NCBI RefSeq assembly: GCF_022213065.1
Contig: NZ_JAKLJA010000002.1
Span: 248,001-312,000, forward strand
DNA length: 64,000 nt
Reading direction: 5' to 3'
DNA from: Paraburkholderia tagetis
GTDB taxonomy: Bacteria > Pseudomonadota > Gammaproteobacteria > Burkholderiales > Burkholderiaceae
The position numbers and the translations under genes were made by a program. Below, one piece after another: positions 18,549 through 28,900 of this stretch (within the stretch, counting starts at the first letter, position 1; every line of letters begins with the position of its first letter). The notes beneath the pieces were generated by a model. The model searched no databases, had not been told where the DNA came from, and saw only the letters and a list, made by a program, of their open reading frames with translations.

Positions 18549-19115
18549 ATGGAAACGAAGTTGACAGTACGCGAGCAGGTGCTAGACCACGCCATCACGT
18601 TGATGATGCTGCGCGGCTACAACGGTTTCAGCTATCGCGACCTTTCGGAACTCGTGGGCGTGAAAACGTCGAGCATCCACTATTACTTCCCGTCGAAAGA
18701 CGACCTCGTGCTCGAAGCCGTGAATCAGTACAGCGGCGAAGTCATGCACGCCCTGCAGGCGGTGGACCCGGCGCTGCCCGCGAGCGAAAAGCTCGCGAGG
18801 TACACGCGGTTGTTCGGCAAGACACTCGGCGACGGCAACCAGATCTGCCTGTGCGGCATGCTGGCCGCCGACATCGGGACGCTGCCCGAGGCGGTGCGTG
18901 AGGCGGTGCAAGCGTTCTTCCGTGCCAACGAATCGTGGCTAGCGAAAGTGCTGGCCCAAGGTGTCAAGGAAGGCACACTGGTGGCACGAGGCAAGCCCGA
19001 AAGCGCGGCGCGCACATTGTTCGCGGCGTTACAGGGCAGCGTGCTGGCGAGCCGGCTGTTTCATACCAAGGCGCGGCTCGAAGACGTTGAAGCCATGTGG
19101 AAAGCCGTTCCCTGA
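18549..19115 (+). CDS. TetR/AcrR-family regulator, candidate redox sensor for ohr
   Basis: A 188-residue repressor. The helix-turn-helix is VLDHAITLMMLRGYNGFSYRDLSELVGVKTSSIHYYFPSKDDLV. The ligand domain holds a C100-L-C102 pair (NQICLCGMLAAD) placed where the related NemR repressor carries its reactive cysteine; a thiol switch is therefore plausible but not shown. A TTG 12 codons upstream is in frame but lies on the -35 box, so the ATG at 18549 was chosen; it has no ribosome-binding site. The gene ends at its own terminator, and ohr follows with a shared operator. Confidence 0.85.
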   Translation: METKLTVREQVLDHAITLMMLRGYNGFSYRDLSELVGVKTSSIHYYFPSKDDLVLEAVNQYSGEVMHALQAVDPALPASEKLARYTRLFGKTLGDGNQICLCGMLAADIGTLPEAVREAVQAFFRANESWLAKVLAQGVKEGTLVARGKPESAARTLFAALQGSVLASRLFHTKARLEDVEAMWKAVP

Positions 19116-19150
19116 CAGGAATCGATGAGGCGATCGGAAAGATTTGAACG

Positions 19151-19171
19151 AAGGCGGCTTGCCGCCTTTTT
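19151..19171 (+). terminator. Intrinsic terminator of the TetR gene
   Basis: Stem AAGGCGG / CCGCCTT (19151-19157 with 19162-19168), 4-base loop, then TTTTT. It separates the TetR transcript from ohr. Confidence 0.85.
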
Positions 19172-19183
19172 ACGGCATCATTT

Positions 19184-19206
19184 ATCTACCTCTTAATAGA
19201 TAGAAT
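19184..19206 (+). promoter_or_regulatory. Operator and probable -10 box in front of ohr
   Basis: ATCTACCTCTTAATAGAT (19184-19201) matches the repeat in the TetR promoter at 14 of 18 positions, including identical first eight bases. It overlaps a likely -10 (TAGAAT, 19201-19206). Binding here would block ohr transcription. Confidence 0.65.
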
Positions 19207-19268
19207 TTGCTGACCAGATTCACACCCGCAGTTCAACTTGCTGCATAGCTCACACTGGAGAGTCAGTC

Positions 19269-19694
<426 letters not shown>

Positions 19695-19734
19695 CGGCGC
19701 GTCGGTTATTTTCTCGATTTCCGATTGGAACGGC

Positions 19735-19780
19735 CGGGCTACGCGGACTATCTCGTCTGCGTGGCCCGACTTGTTTTCTC
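19735..19780 (+). terminator. Intrinsic terminator of ohr
   Basis: A 14-bp stem with two weak pairs (arms 19735-19748 and 19755-19768, starting CGGGCTACGCGGAC) and a 6-base loop is followed by a T-rich tail (TTGTTTTCTC). Confidence 0.75.
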
Positions 19781-19816
19781 TTTATCGGATATGAAACTCG
19801 CGCCCGGCCGCTGGCC

Positions 19817-22117
19817 TCATGCAGCCGCAGCGTCGTGCGCAAGACCTGCCATCAAGCCACTCGCACGCTGGACCTTCGCCTGAACCGCGCGGTCGAGCAC
19901 CGAACGTCCTTCGGGAAGCGCTAGCGTGAGAAACGCGCTTGCCCGCGTGATGCCGGTATAGACGAGCTCTCGCGTAAGGATCGGACTGTAGGTATCGGGC
20001 AGCACGAGTGCAGCGTGCGTGAACTCCGAGCCCTGGGACTTGTGGACGGTGAGCGCAAATACCGTCTCGACACCCTGTAGACGGCTCGGCGACACCCATT
20101 TCACGCCACCCGTACCATCGCCGGCCGGAAATGCCACGCGCAGCACCGGAGGAGCGCCCGCCTCCACCGGCAAATCGAGCGCGATACCAATATCGCCGTT
20201 CATCAAGCCAAGTTCGTAGTCGTTATGCGTGACGAGCACCGGCCGGCCTGCATACCAGTCGCCAAGCGGCTCGATCAGCCCCTCTTCCTGCAGAATCCGC
20301 GCAACGCGCCGGTTGAGCCCGTCCACGCCCCATGCCCCGCGCCGCAATGCGCACAGTAGCTGGAACTCGGTATGCGCCTTCAACACCGCGGCCGCCCATT
20401 CGGACAGCGCCTCGGGCGACGCCCCCGGCGTGGGACGCAACGCGCGCATCGTGACCAGATAGTGCCGATAGCCGCGCCGCTGTGCGGCACCTTCAGGCAC
20501 ATCGTGCCCGTCGTGCCCGTCGTGCCCGCCGTGCACTTCGCGCACGTCACGTTCATCAAGCGCTTCGCTCACCACGCCGTCGACGATCAGCGCGCGCAGC
20601 GGTGCATCGTCCTGCGCGGGGCAGATAAGCCGGGCAAGATCCGCGTAGCCGTGTCGCCAGATTTTCGCCACGCCCGTGGCATCGCCCACATTGACGAGAT
20701 CGGCGAGCGCGCCGATCCCGCTTTCCGATGCGAAACGATGGCTCTCGCGCAGCATGGCCACGGCCTGATCGAGCGCCGTACCGCGCGCATCGAGCATCGC
20801 GGCGTCGATCCGCTCGCCCGTCGCGGCTTCGAGCCAGGTGCGCGACGCTTCCGTGTAGTGGCCTTCGCGCGCGCGGTTGCAGAGTTCGCCCAGCACCGCG
20901 CCGGCCTCGACGGAGGCCAATTGATCCTTGTCGCCGAGCAGGACGAGACGCGCCGTGGGCGGCAAGGCATCGAGCACGGCCGCCATCATCTCGAGATCGA
21001 CCATGGAGGCCTCGTCGATCACGAGCACGTCGACGGGCAGCGGATTGTCCGCATCGTGGCGAAAGCGCCGGCTGCCCGGCCGCGTGCCCAGCACACGGTG
21101 CAAGGTGGACACCACGGTGGGGATCGCGTTACGCAGCACGGCGGCGTCCACTTGCTGCGCGAGCGCGTCGAACGGCAGCCGCGCGACGGCGCCGGCGATC
21201 GACTCGTTCAGGCGCGCCGCCGCCTTGCCCGTGGGCGCCGCGAGGCGGATCCGCAGCGGCCGCCCGCCCGCTGCCGCCCGGCCGAGCGCAAGCGTCTGCA
21301 GTAGCGCGAGCAGCTTCACGACCGTGGTCGTTTTGCCGGTGCCGGGGCCGCCCGTGATGATGCTAAAGGCGCTGCGCGCCGCGAGCGCACAAGCGAGCTT
21401 CTGCCAGTCCGCGCCTTTCGCATCGGAAAGGCGCGGCGCAAACAGCGCGTCGAGCGCCGCGCGCGCGTGCGCCGCCGGCAAATCGACTTCGAGTCGTGCG
21501 CCCTGCGCGAGCCGCGCCTCGATGCCCGCGCGCACGTCCTGCTCGTATTGCCAGTAGCGCCGCAGATAGAGGCGCGTACCCACCAGCACGAGCGGCGTGT
21601 TGCCTTGCTCGCGCCCGATCAGGTCGGGAACGTCGAGCGCGCGCAGCCACTGCGTGAGCGTCACGCCAGCCAGCACTTCGGCGGGCGGCAAAGGCGGCTC
21701 GTCGGTGGGCAACTGCGGGCCGTCCGGCGGCAAGGAGAGCGCGAACGCCGGATCGTCGAGCGTCGCCTGCAGATCGAGACACACGTGCCCCCGTCCCAAT
21801 TGATGGCTCGCGAGCGCCGCGGCCAGCAACAGAAGCGGTGGCGCTTCGGGCGCCTCGTCCAGCAAAAAGCGGGCAAAGGCGCCGTCGAGCGTGCGCAGCC
21901 AGCCGCGCTCGACCCAACGGCCAAGCGTGCCGAGCATCTGGGTGGACGATTCGCATGACGTTGTACACGCAACAATATCGGGTTGCTGCAGGCTCAGGCC
22001 CTGCGCAGGCTCATTCGCTGCCTCGTCCCGCGCGGCATCGAGCTGCTCGAACAGATCCCCCGTCACGCCGATGCCGTCCTTCGGCCCGCGTGCCGCCGTG
22101 GTACGTCGCTTCGTCAT
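19817..22117 (-). CDS. recD: Exodeoxyribonuclease V subunit alpha (RecD helicase)
   Basis: A 766-residue 5'-3' SF1 helicase subunit of RecBCD, which processes double-strand breaks for recombination. Walker A is ITGGPGTGKTTTVVKLL, Walker B VLVIDEASMVD, and motif V/VI TVHKSQGSEF near the end. The start at 22117 overlaps the recB stop (ATGA). A short His-Gly-Asp repeat (GHDGHDGHD) is inserted in the middle, in a region where length varies in the family. Confidence 0.95.
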   Translation of the reverse strand: MTKRRTTAARGPKDGIGVTGDLFEQLDAARDEAANEPAQGLSLQQPDIVACTTSCESSTQMLGTLGRWVERGWLRTLDGAFARFLLDEAPEAPPLLLLAAALASHQLGRGHVCLDLQATLDDPAFALSLPPDGPQLPTDEPPLPPAEVLAGVTLTQWLRALDVPDLIGREQGNTPLVLVGTRLYLRRYWQYEQDVRAGIEARLAQGARLEVDLPAAHARAALDALFAPRLSDAKGADWQKLACALAARSAFSIITGGPGTGKTTTVVKLLALLQTLALGRAAAGGRPLRIRLAAPTGKAAARLNESIAGAVARLPFDALAQQVDAAVLRNAIPTVVSTLHRVLGTRPGSRRFRHDADNPLPVDVLVIDEASMVDLEMMAAVLDALPPTARLVLLGDKDQLASVEAGAVLGELCNRAREGHYTEASRTWLEAATGERIDAAMLDARGTALDQAVAMLRESHRFASESGIGALADLVNVGDATGVAKIWRHGYADLARLICPAQDDAPLRALIVDGVVSEALDERDVREVHGGHDGHDGHDVPEGAAQRRGYRHYLVTMRALRPTPGASPEALSEWAAAVLKAHTEFQLLCALRRGAWGVDGLNRRVARILQEEGLIEPLGDWYAGRPVLVTHNDYELGLMNGDIGIALDLPVEAGAPPVLRVAFPAGDGTGGVKWVSPSRLQGVETVFALTVHKSQGSEFTHAALVLPDTYSPILTRELVYTGITRASAFLTLALPEGRSVLDRAVQAKVQRASGLMAGLAHDAAAA
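20503..20535 (-). repeat. 9-bp tandem repeat inside recD
   Basis: Three perfect copies of TCGTGCCCG (20503-20529) and a fourth degenerate one encode the GHD repeats of RecD. The unit keeps frame. Confidence 0.8.
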
Positions 22118-25100
22118 GCTGCATCCTCCAGCACGCCGTGATGCGAAAACAACGCGTCGAGTTGCTCGATCAGCTCGCGCGGCGGGCGCTCGCAATGCAA
22201 ACCCTGGCTCGGCGAGTGGCCGCCGCGCAGGAACATATAGACCGCGCCGCCCACGTGGCGGTCGTAGTCGTAGTCGGGCAAGCGCGACTTGAGCAGGCGG
22301 TGAAGCGCGAACAAATAAAGCACGTATTGCAATTCATAGCGCGAATGGAGGATTTGCGAGCGCATCTTTGCCGCCGTATACGAAGCGTCGTCGGGTCCGA
22401 GCCAGTTCGACTTGTAGTCGGCCACGTAATAGCGGCCTTCGTGGATAAACACGAGGTCAATGAAGCCTTTGAGCATGCCGTTCAGCCGCGCCGCGTCCAG
22501 CGGCGGGCGCGCCGCGCCGTCGAGCGTCAGCCCCGTGACGAGCGCATCGAGCTCCTGCGTGTCCACCTTGTGCACCGCGACCCAGAACTCCATTTCGGCC
22601 ATATAGGAAGGCTTGTCGAGCGATGAGAGCTTGACGGGCGGCACCGCCTCGCCATCGAATGCGGGCAAATGCAATGGCATCTGGATGAACGCCAGCATCC
22701 ACTGCGTGAGCGTATCGATCCAGCGATCCCAGCCGCGCACGCTGCAGCGGCGCGCGATCATGTCGCGCAAACGCGCCGTGTCCTTGTCTTGCGCGATCTC
22801 CGCAAAACCCTCATTCGCTACCCACTCCATCAACTCGTGCAGGAAGCTGCCCGCATCGGCGCCACGCTCGAAACCGTGCATCGGCGCATCCGCCGGCGCG
22901 ATAACGTTGGCCGCGTTGGCCTCGGCCATGGCGAGCACATCGTCTTCGTCGATGGGCGCGCTGGCACCCAGCAGTTCGAGAAACACGTCTTCGCCGCGCG
23001 TATCGGGGGCCGTGCGCGCCTCTTCCGCCGCGTGCGCGGCGTAGGCGTCCTGTGCGCCCTCCACCGTCTTCAGGCTCGAATAGCTCGCGATCCACCAGGG
23101 CACGCGCGCACGGCGCGGGAACGTGCGGGCACGCCCGCGTGCCACGCCCGGCCCCTGCAAGACGAATACTTCATGGCCAGGCTCCGGCGCTGGCGCCACG
23201 GCAATGTCCATGCACGAACCACGCAACGTTTCGAGCAGCGTCGCACTCTGGTCCGCCGGCAATGCCGCGCCGCCGCCCACGAGATAGCCGAACGCGCTCG
23301 CCTCCACGCTTTGCACGGGCGCATAGCCGATCCATGTCGCGTAACGCGCGCGCGTGAGCGCGACATACAGCTTGCGCAGGTCCTCGCCAAGCCGCTCGCG
23401 GTCGGCCTGTTCGAGCACGCGCGAGTCCGCTTCGAGCGTGACATGCAGATCGCCGTTTTCGTCGTGCCATTTGAATGGCACATCGTCGGCCTTCACGGCA
23501 CGATGCGCGCAGGCGAACGGCAAGAACACGAGCGGATATTCAAGGCCCTTCGACTTGTGAATCGTCACGACCTGCACGAGCCCCGCGTCGCTTTCGAGGC
23601 GCAGTTGGCGCGCATCGCCTCCGCCGCCAGCGCTTTCGTCTTCGCGCTGCTCGTCGAGATAGCGGATCAGCGCGTGCTCGCCGTCGAGCTGCGTGCTCGC
23701 TTGCTGAAGCAATTCAGCCAGATGCAGCAGATTCGTGAGCGCGCGTTCGCCGTTGAGCCCCGAGGCCGCGCTCTGCCCGAGCAGACGCTGCGATACGTGG
23801 AAGTCGTTGAGCAAACGCCGCAACATCGGCAGCACGCCCTTCTTGCGCCACACCTCGCGATAGCCGCGAAATTGCAGCACGCGCGCCTCCCATGCGATCT
23901 CATCGTGGCCGAGCGCATCGAGCTCGCTCCACTCGAGGCCGAGCGAAGCCGTTGCAAGCGCGCTGCGCACGAGGCGGCCATCGTCGGGTTCCGCACAGGC
24001 GCCCAGCCAGTAGCGCAACTCCTCGGCCTGCGGCGTCTGATACACGGAATCGCGATCGGACAGATAGACGCTGCGCACGCCACGCTGCGCGAGCGCTTCG
24101 CGAATCGCACGCGCCTCGTCGCGATTGTTTACGAGCACGGCCATGTCCGAGGGCCGCACGGGCTTCAATCCGTGCTCGCCTTCGAAGCCCGCCGCCTGGG
24201 TCTGACCCAGATTGAGCAGGCGGACCATTTCGCTCGCGCAGCTTGCAGCCATGCTCGCGAAATACGCGGACTTGCTCAACGGTTTGCCGTCTTCCGCGGC
24301 GGGCAACCACCATACATTGAGCGCCGCGAGCGCACTGTCGCCCGCGATCAGTTCGTCGGCACGGCCATGCGCATCGGCGGCAACGAACGGCAATGCGTTC
24401 GTCTCGCCTTGCGCGCCGCGAAACAAAAACGCACCGCTGCCTTCCGGACGCGACTCCGCTGCCTCGAAGCAACGGTTTACCGCGTCGACCATCGCACGCG
24501 TGGAGCGGAAATTTTTCTTCAGCGTATAGAGACGCCCCGCGCAGGCACGCCGCGCGCGCAGGTAGGTATAGATATCGGCGCCCCGAAACGCATAAATCGC
24601 TTGCTTAGGATCGCCGATCAAAACGATGGCCGTCTCGCTGCGATTCGCTTCGATGTCGTAGACGGAATCGAAGATCTGATACTGGACCGGATCGGTGTCC
24701 TGGAACTCGTCGATCAGCGCAACCGGATACTGCTTGCGGATGATCTCGGCAAGACGCGGACCGTTCGGCTTCTTCAACGCGGCTAGCAAACGCGTGAGCA
24801 AGTCGTCGAAGCCCATTTGCGAGCGGCGGGCCTCTTCCTGCTCGAAACGCTGCGCAACCCAACGGGCCGCATGGCACAGAATGGGCAGCTTCGCCTCGGG
24901 ACGCGCGGCGAGCGCCTCACGCAATGTCTCCATCGCGGTGAAGCAGGCGTGGGCCGGCGGCGCGCCGTCCTTCCAGATTTCAGCGAGCCCGGCTGGCGTG
25001 AGGCGCGTCCAGACCGCGGCATCGTCCTTGAAGCCGGGATGCGTGCTCAGCGGATCGTTCGCCCATTCGCGCAACTTCGCGAACCAGTTGTCGCAGTTCC

Positions 25101-25977
25101 GCGTGTTCAGCTTCTTCGCGTCGAATTGTTTCTTTTCGCGCGCCGCGGCGATCAGCGCCTGGGCTTCGTCGATGCCGGCACACCACGGCGTCTTGAGCAC
25201 TTCGAGGGCTTCCTGCGCCCGACAGCGGGCGTCGAGCAAGGCCGCCTCGGGTGCCGGCGCCTCGGGCAGCAGATCCGCGTGCGCGAGCAAGCCGCGAATC
25301 GCGCCATGCAAGTCATCGGGGCTGGTGAACCAGGCGCGCACTTCTCCCGCGCTTTGCGCATCGAGCGGCGCCATGAAGGTGCGCCAATAGTCACGCACGA
25401 CCTCGGCGCGCAATTCGGTCTGGTCGGTCTCCAGCGTCTGCGAAAAGAGGCTGTCGCTATCGAACGCGTGCTCGCTGAGCATGCGGTTGCACCAGCCGTG
25501 GATCGTCGAAACGGCGGCCTCGTCCATCCACTCGGCGGCGAGTTGCAGGCGTCGCGCACAAGCGGGCCACTGTTCGGGCGCGTACTCTTCCCGCAGGTCG
25601 TGCAGCAGATCGGTGCCGGGCGAGCGCAGCGCAATATCGTCGGGCTGTGCGCGGAAATACTCGGACGCTTCGATCAGGCGCGCGCGAATGCGCTCGCGCA
25701 GCTCTTTCGTGGCGGCGTCCGTGAAGGTCACCACGAGAATCTCTGGTGGCGTCAGCGGGCGCATGCCTTCATGCGCAACAACGGCTTCGTCATGCCCGCC
25801 GCCATGTTCACCCTGCCCGCCATGGCCAAGCACGAGCCGCACATACAGCATCGCAATCGTGAACGTCTTGCCGGTGCCTGCGCTCGCTTCGATCAGGCGG
25901 CTGCCGTAAAGCGGGAAGCGCAACGGCTCCAGCACGTCGGCGATCATGTCGTCCGGCGGGGTCATGCGCGAGGTCAT
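22114..25977 (-). CDS. recB: Exodeoxyribonuclease V subunit beta (RecB helicase-nuclease)
   Basis: A 1287-residue subunit with 3'-5' UvrD-like helicase and C-terminal nuclease. Walker A is IEASAGTGKTFTIA (K37); the DEXX-like box is PVALIDEFQDTDPVQYQIFD; IVLIGDPKQAIYAFRGADIYTYL and VVTIHKSKGLEYPLVFLP follow. The nuclease motif is IDLVFIHEGRYYVADYKSNWLG near residue 1180. A glycine- and histidine-rich loop sits at about residues 52-72. Start and stop overlap recC and recD by ATGA, so all three are co-translated. Confidence 0.96.
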   Translation of the reverse strand: MTSRMTPPDDMIADVLEPLRFPLYGSRLIEASAGTGKTFTIAMLYVRLVLGHGGQGEHGGGHDEAVVAHEGMRPLTPPEILVVTFTDAATKELRERIRARLIEASEYFRAQPDDIALRSPGTDLLHDLREEYAPEQWPACARRLQLAAEWMDEAAVSTIHGWCNRMLSEHAFDSDSLFSQTLETDQTELRAEVVRDYWRTFMAPLDAQSAGEVRAWFTSPDDLHGAIRGLLAHADLLPEAPAPEAALLDARCRAQEALEVLKTPWCAGIDEAQALIAAAREKKQFDAKKLNTRNCDNWFAKLREWANDPLSTHPGFKDDAAVWTRLTPAGLAEIWKDGAPPAHACFTAMETLREALAARPEAKLPILCHAARWVAQRFEQEEARRSQMGFDDLLTRLLAALKKPNGPRLAEIIRKQYPVALIDEFQDTDPVQYQIFDSVYDIEANRSETAIVLIGDPKQAIYAFRGADIYTYLRARRACAGRLYTLKKNFRSTRAMVDAVNRCFEAAESRPEGSGAFLFRGAQGETNALPFVAADAHGRADELIAGDSALAALNVWWLPAAEDGKPLSKSAYFASMAASCASEMVRLLNLGQTQAAGFEGEHGLKPVRPSDMAVLVNNRDEARAIREALAQRGVRSVYLSDRDSVYQTPQAEELRYWLGACAEPDDGRLVRSALATASLGLEWSELDALGHDEIAWEARVLQFRGYREVWRKKGVLPMLRRLLNDFHVSQRLLGQSAASGLNGERALTNLLHLAELLQQASTQLDGEHALIRYLDEQREDESAGGGGDARQLRLESDAGLVQVVTIHKSKGLEYPLVFLPFACAHRAVKADDVPFKWHDENGDLHVTLEADSRVLEQADRERLGEDLRKLYVALTRARYATWIGYAPVQSVEASAFGYLVGGGAALPADQSATLLETLRGSCMDIAVAPAPEPGHEVFVLQGPGVARGRARTFPRRARVPWWIASYSSLKTVEGAQDAYAAHAAEEARTAPDTRGEDVFLELLGASAPIDEDDVLAMAEANAANVIAPADAPMHGFERGADAGSFLHELMEWVANEGFAEIAQDKDTARLRDMIARRCSVRGWDRWIDTLTQWMLAFIQMPLHLPAFDGEAVPPVKLSSLDKPSYMAEMEFWVAVHKVDTQELDALVTGLTLDGAARPPLDAARLNGMLKGFIDLVFIHEGRYYVADYKSNWLGPDDASYTAAKMRSQILHSRYELQYVLYLFALHRLLKSRLPDYDYDRHVGGAVYMFLRGGHSPSQGLHCERPPRELIEQLDALFSHHGVLEDAA

Positions 25978-28900
25978 GCAGTTTCTCCAGCGGTATCGGC
26001 AACGTTCGAGGCAGCACGTTCGGGCTTCGAAGACGCAAGCGGCGCGCGCTGCACCGGCAGCAGCAATGACGTTGCTAGCGCAACAAATTCATCGCTCTCC
26101 ACGAGCGCATCGAAATCGGGAAACGCCCTGCGCAGATAGGGATTGGTATCGCGCTCGCCGGGCATGCGCGCGGCGCCCTCATACACCGTGCGTGCGGCGT
26201 CCCACGCCTCGGCCGGCACCGTTGCGCTGGCACGATCGAAATCGGCGGGCAGCTTGCGCAGCCATGCGAAGGCGGTCTTCACCGCAAGCGGCAACGGCCT
26301 GCGCCCGCCTTCGTCACAGGCCGAGAGCAGCGCGAGCAGCCACGTGCGCGCGACCTCGGGCGCGACGGGTGCGAATTCCGCCACGCCCACCTTGCTCACG
26401 ATCACCGTCGTCACCGCGCCCGCCGCGAGTTGCGCGGCGATATGCGCGACCCAATACGCGACGAGACGCTCGCCCCGATATTTGTTGTCCTTAACAAGCG
26501 TGCCGGCATCGAGAATCACGCGCCCCAGCGCGCCGCCCTCGCCTTCGCGCACGTCGTCGATCCAGTCCTCAATCGCCAGTGCGCGGCCATCGAACTGCGC
26601 ATCGAGGCGAATTTCGTATTGGCGTGCGAGCAGCGTGGGCCAGCGCGCGAGCGCCTTGCGATATGCGCCGAACAGGTCCTGCATCGGCGCGAGCAGTTCT
26701 TCGCCGATGACTTCGCCAAAGCCCCCCGCCGCCAGATCGCCGCTACGGTGCATGCGATCGAGCCGTGCGCGCGCCACCGTATCGAGGTCGGCGTCGCCGC
26801 GCTCCATCGCCGTCATCTGCGCGCGGATCAATTCGCCCTGCAACTGCCACGCCTGCAATGCATCCACTTCGAAGGGCTCGTGATTCTCGCTCGCCTCGTC
26901 CTGCATTTCGAGCCCCACGCGCAAGCGCAAGCGAAAGAAGCTGCGCACCGGGTCGCGCAGGAACTCGCCCAGTTCGCGCACGGAAAGCGGCTCGTCGCGC
27001 TCGGCAGCAGGCAATCGCGCACCCGCTCGCGCAGCATCGGCCAGCGGCGCGGGACGGCTCCATTCATGCGCGTAGGTATAGAGCGTCGCGTGATGCGGAT
27101 CGGCGGGAAAATAGTCGGGGCTGAAGGGCTGCAGACGATGTTCGATCGTCAGCGCATCGAGCAGCGTGTGCGAGGCGCGAGGCGCTTCGTCTTCATCGTG
27201 CTCGAGCCGCCAGCCGTCCTTCAGATGGTCGCGCAACTGGCCCACGAGCACCGAAGGCGGACGCGGCGTATTGTCGGTCACGCTGCGGCCCACCCACGAA
27301 ATATGCAGATGATCGCGCGCGGAAAGCAGCGCTTCGAGAAACAGATAGCGGTCGTCTTCGCGCCGCGAGCGGTCGCCTGGCCGATAGTCGCGCCGCATGA
27401 GGTCGAAATCGAGCGGCGTGCGGCTGCGCGGGTAGTCGCCATCGTTCATGCCGAGCAGGCAGACGTAGCGAAACGGAATCGCCCGCATCGGCATGAGCGT
27501 CGCGAACGTCACCGCGCCCGCGAAAAAGCGCTGCGCCAGGCCGCCGCCGTCGAGCTGCCCGAGCCAGTTTTCCGCGACGATCGCGAGCGGCAGCGCATCC
27601 GTGAGCGCGGCCTCGCCACATGCTTCGCGCCACGTGTCCAGTGCGTTCGCGAGGCGTTCGAGCGTATAGGCATCCTCGCCTTCGTCAGCGGCAAAGAATG
27701 TGGTCATCAACGTGCGCAAACGCTCGCACCAGACGTCCACGCTGGCCGGCTCGCGCAGCGTGCGCCATGCATGGTCGAGCGCATCGACAAGACGCGTGAG
27801 CGGCCCGAGCAACGCGGCGTCGAGCCCGCCGATTTCCGCATATGGCTCGATGCCGCGCCACGTGCCCGAGCGATCGCCCGCCGCGTAGCCGAGCAGCATG
27901 CGCCGCAGCCCGAAAGCCCAGCTATTCGGGGCATTTTCTTCGCCTTGCGGCAGCCCCAGGCTCGCGCGCTGCCCGCCGTGCAGGCCCCAGCGGATGTTCG
28001 CGCCGTCGATCCAGTTGCGCAGCGTGGGCACGTCCTCGGCGTCGATGTCAAAGCGCGCGCGCACGGCAGGCACTTCGAGCAGGTCGAGCACGTCGCTCAC
28101 TGTCACGCGGGCGTGCGGCAGCGAAAGCAGCATTTCCAGCGCGCCAATCAGCGGATCGAACGCGCGTTGCGCGCGGTCCGCGATACTGAACGGGATATAG
28201 CGCGGGTCGTCGCTCTCGACGAGGCCGAACACGGCCTGAATGTGCGGCGTGTAGACCTCGATATCGGGCACCATGACGATCACATCGCGCGGCCGCAAAG
28301 CCGGGTCCGCCGCGAACGCCGCAAGCAGCCGGTCGTACAGAATCTCCACCTCGCGCTGGGCGCTGTGCGCCACATGGAAGCGGATCGACTCGTCCACCTG
28401 CGGATCGACGGCAGGCCAATGCTCGCGCGTCTCGGGCAAGGGCCGCAGATCGCGAATGTCGTCCTGCAATTGCTGAAGCAGCGTGTCGGCGTCGCCACCG
28501 TCGAAGAGATCGATGCGCTGACCAATACGCGTGAAATGCGGCGTATAGGTCTCGCGCGCCTCATCGCTATCGTATTCGTCGAGCAAGCCGATGAAGTCGC
28601 GCCCCTGCTTGCCCCATGCCGCCAGCAAGGGCTGCGCGTGCAGATGCAGTTGCGACTCGTCGAGCACGGCGGGCGCGCCCGCACGGCGGCGCTGGCGCGC
28701 GTGCCGCGCGCGCAGCAGATCCTGGTCGGCGACGATGTCGGCCCAGTAATGCATGCACGGGTTGTGCACGCATAGCAGCACCTGGCTCCAGCGCGCGAGC
28801 GCCGCGAGCACTTCGAGCGACTGGCGCGGCAGGCTCGAAATGCCGAACACGACGAGGCGGCGCGGCAACCCGCGCGGGCGCGCATCGCCCTCCTGCCACG

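Noticed and set aside
22669..24786. Plus-strand 705-codon open frame opposite recB
   Set aside because: Complementary-strand shadow of recB; no recognisable motif or start site.
26430..28775. Plus-strand 781-codon open frame opposite recC
   Set aside because: Shadow of recC with Arg/His/Ala-rich composition.
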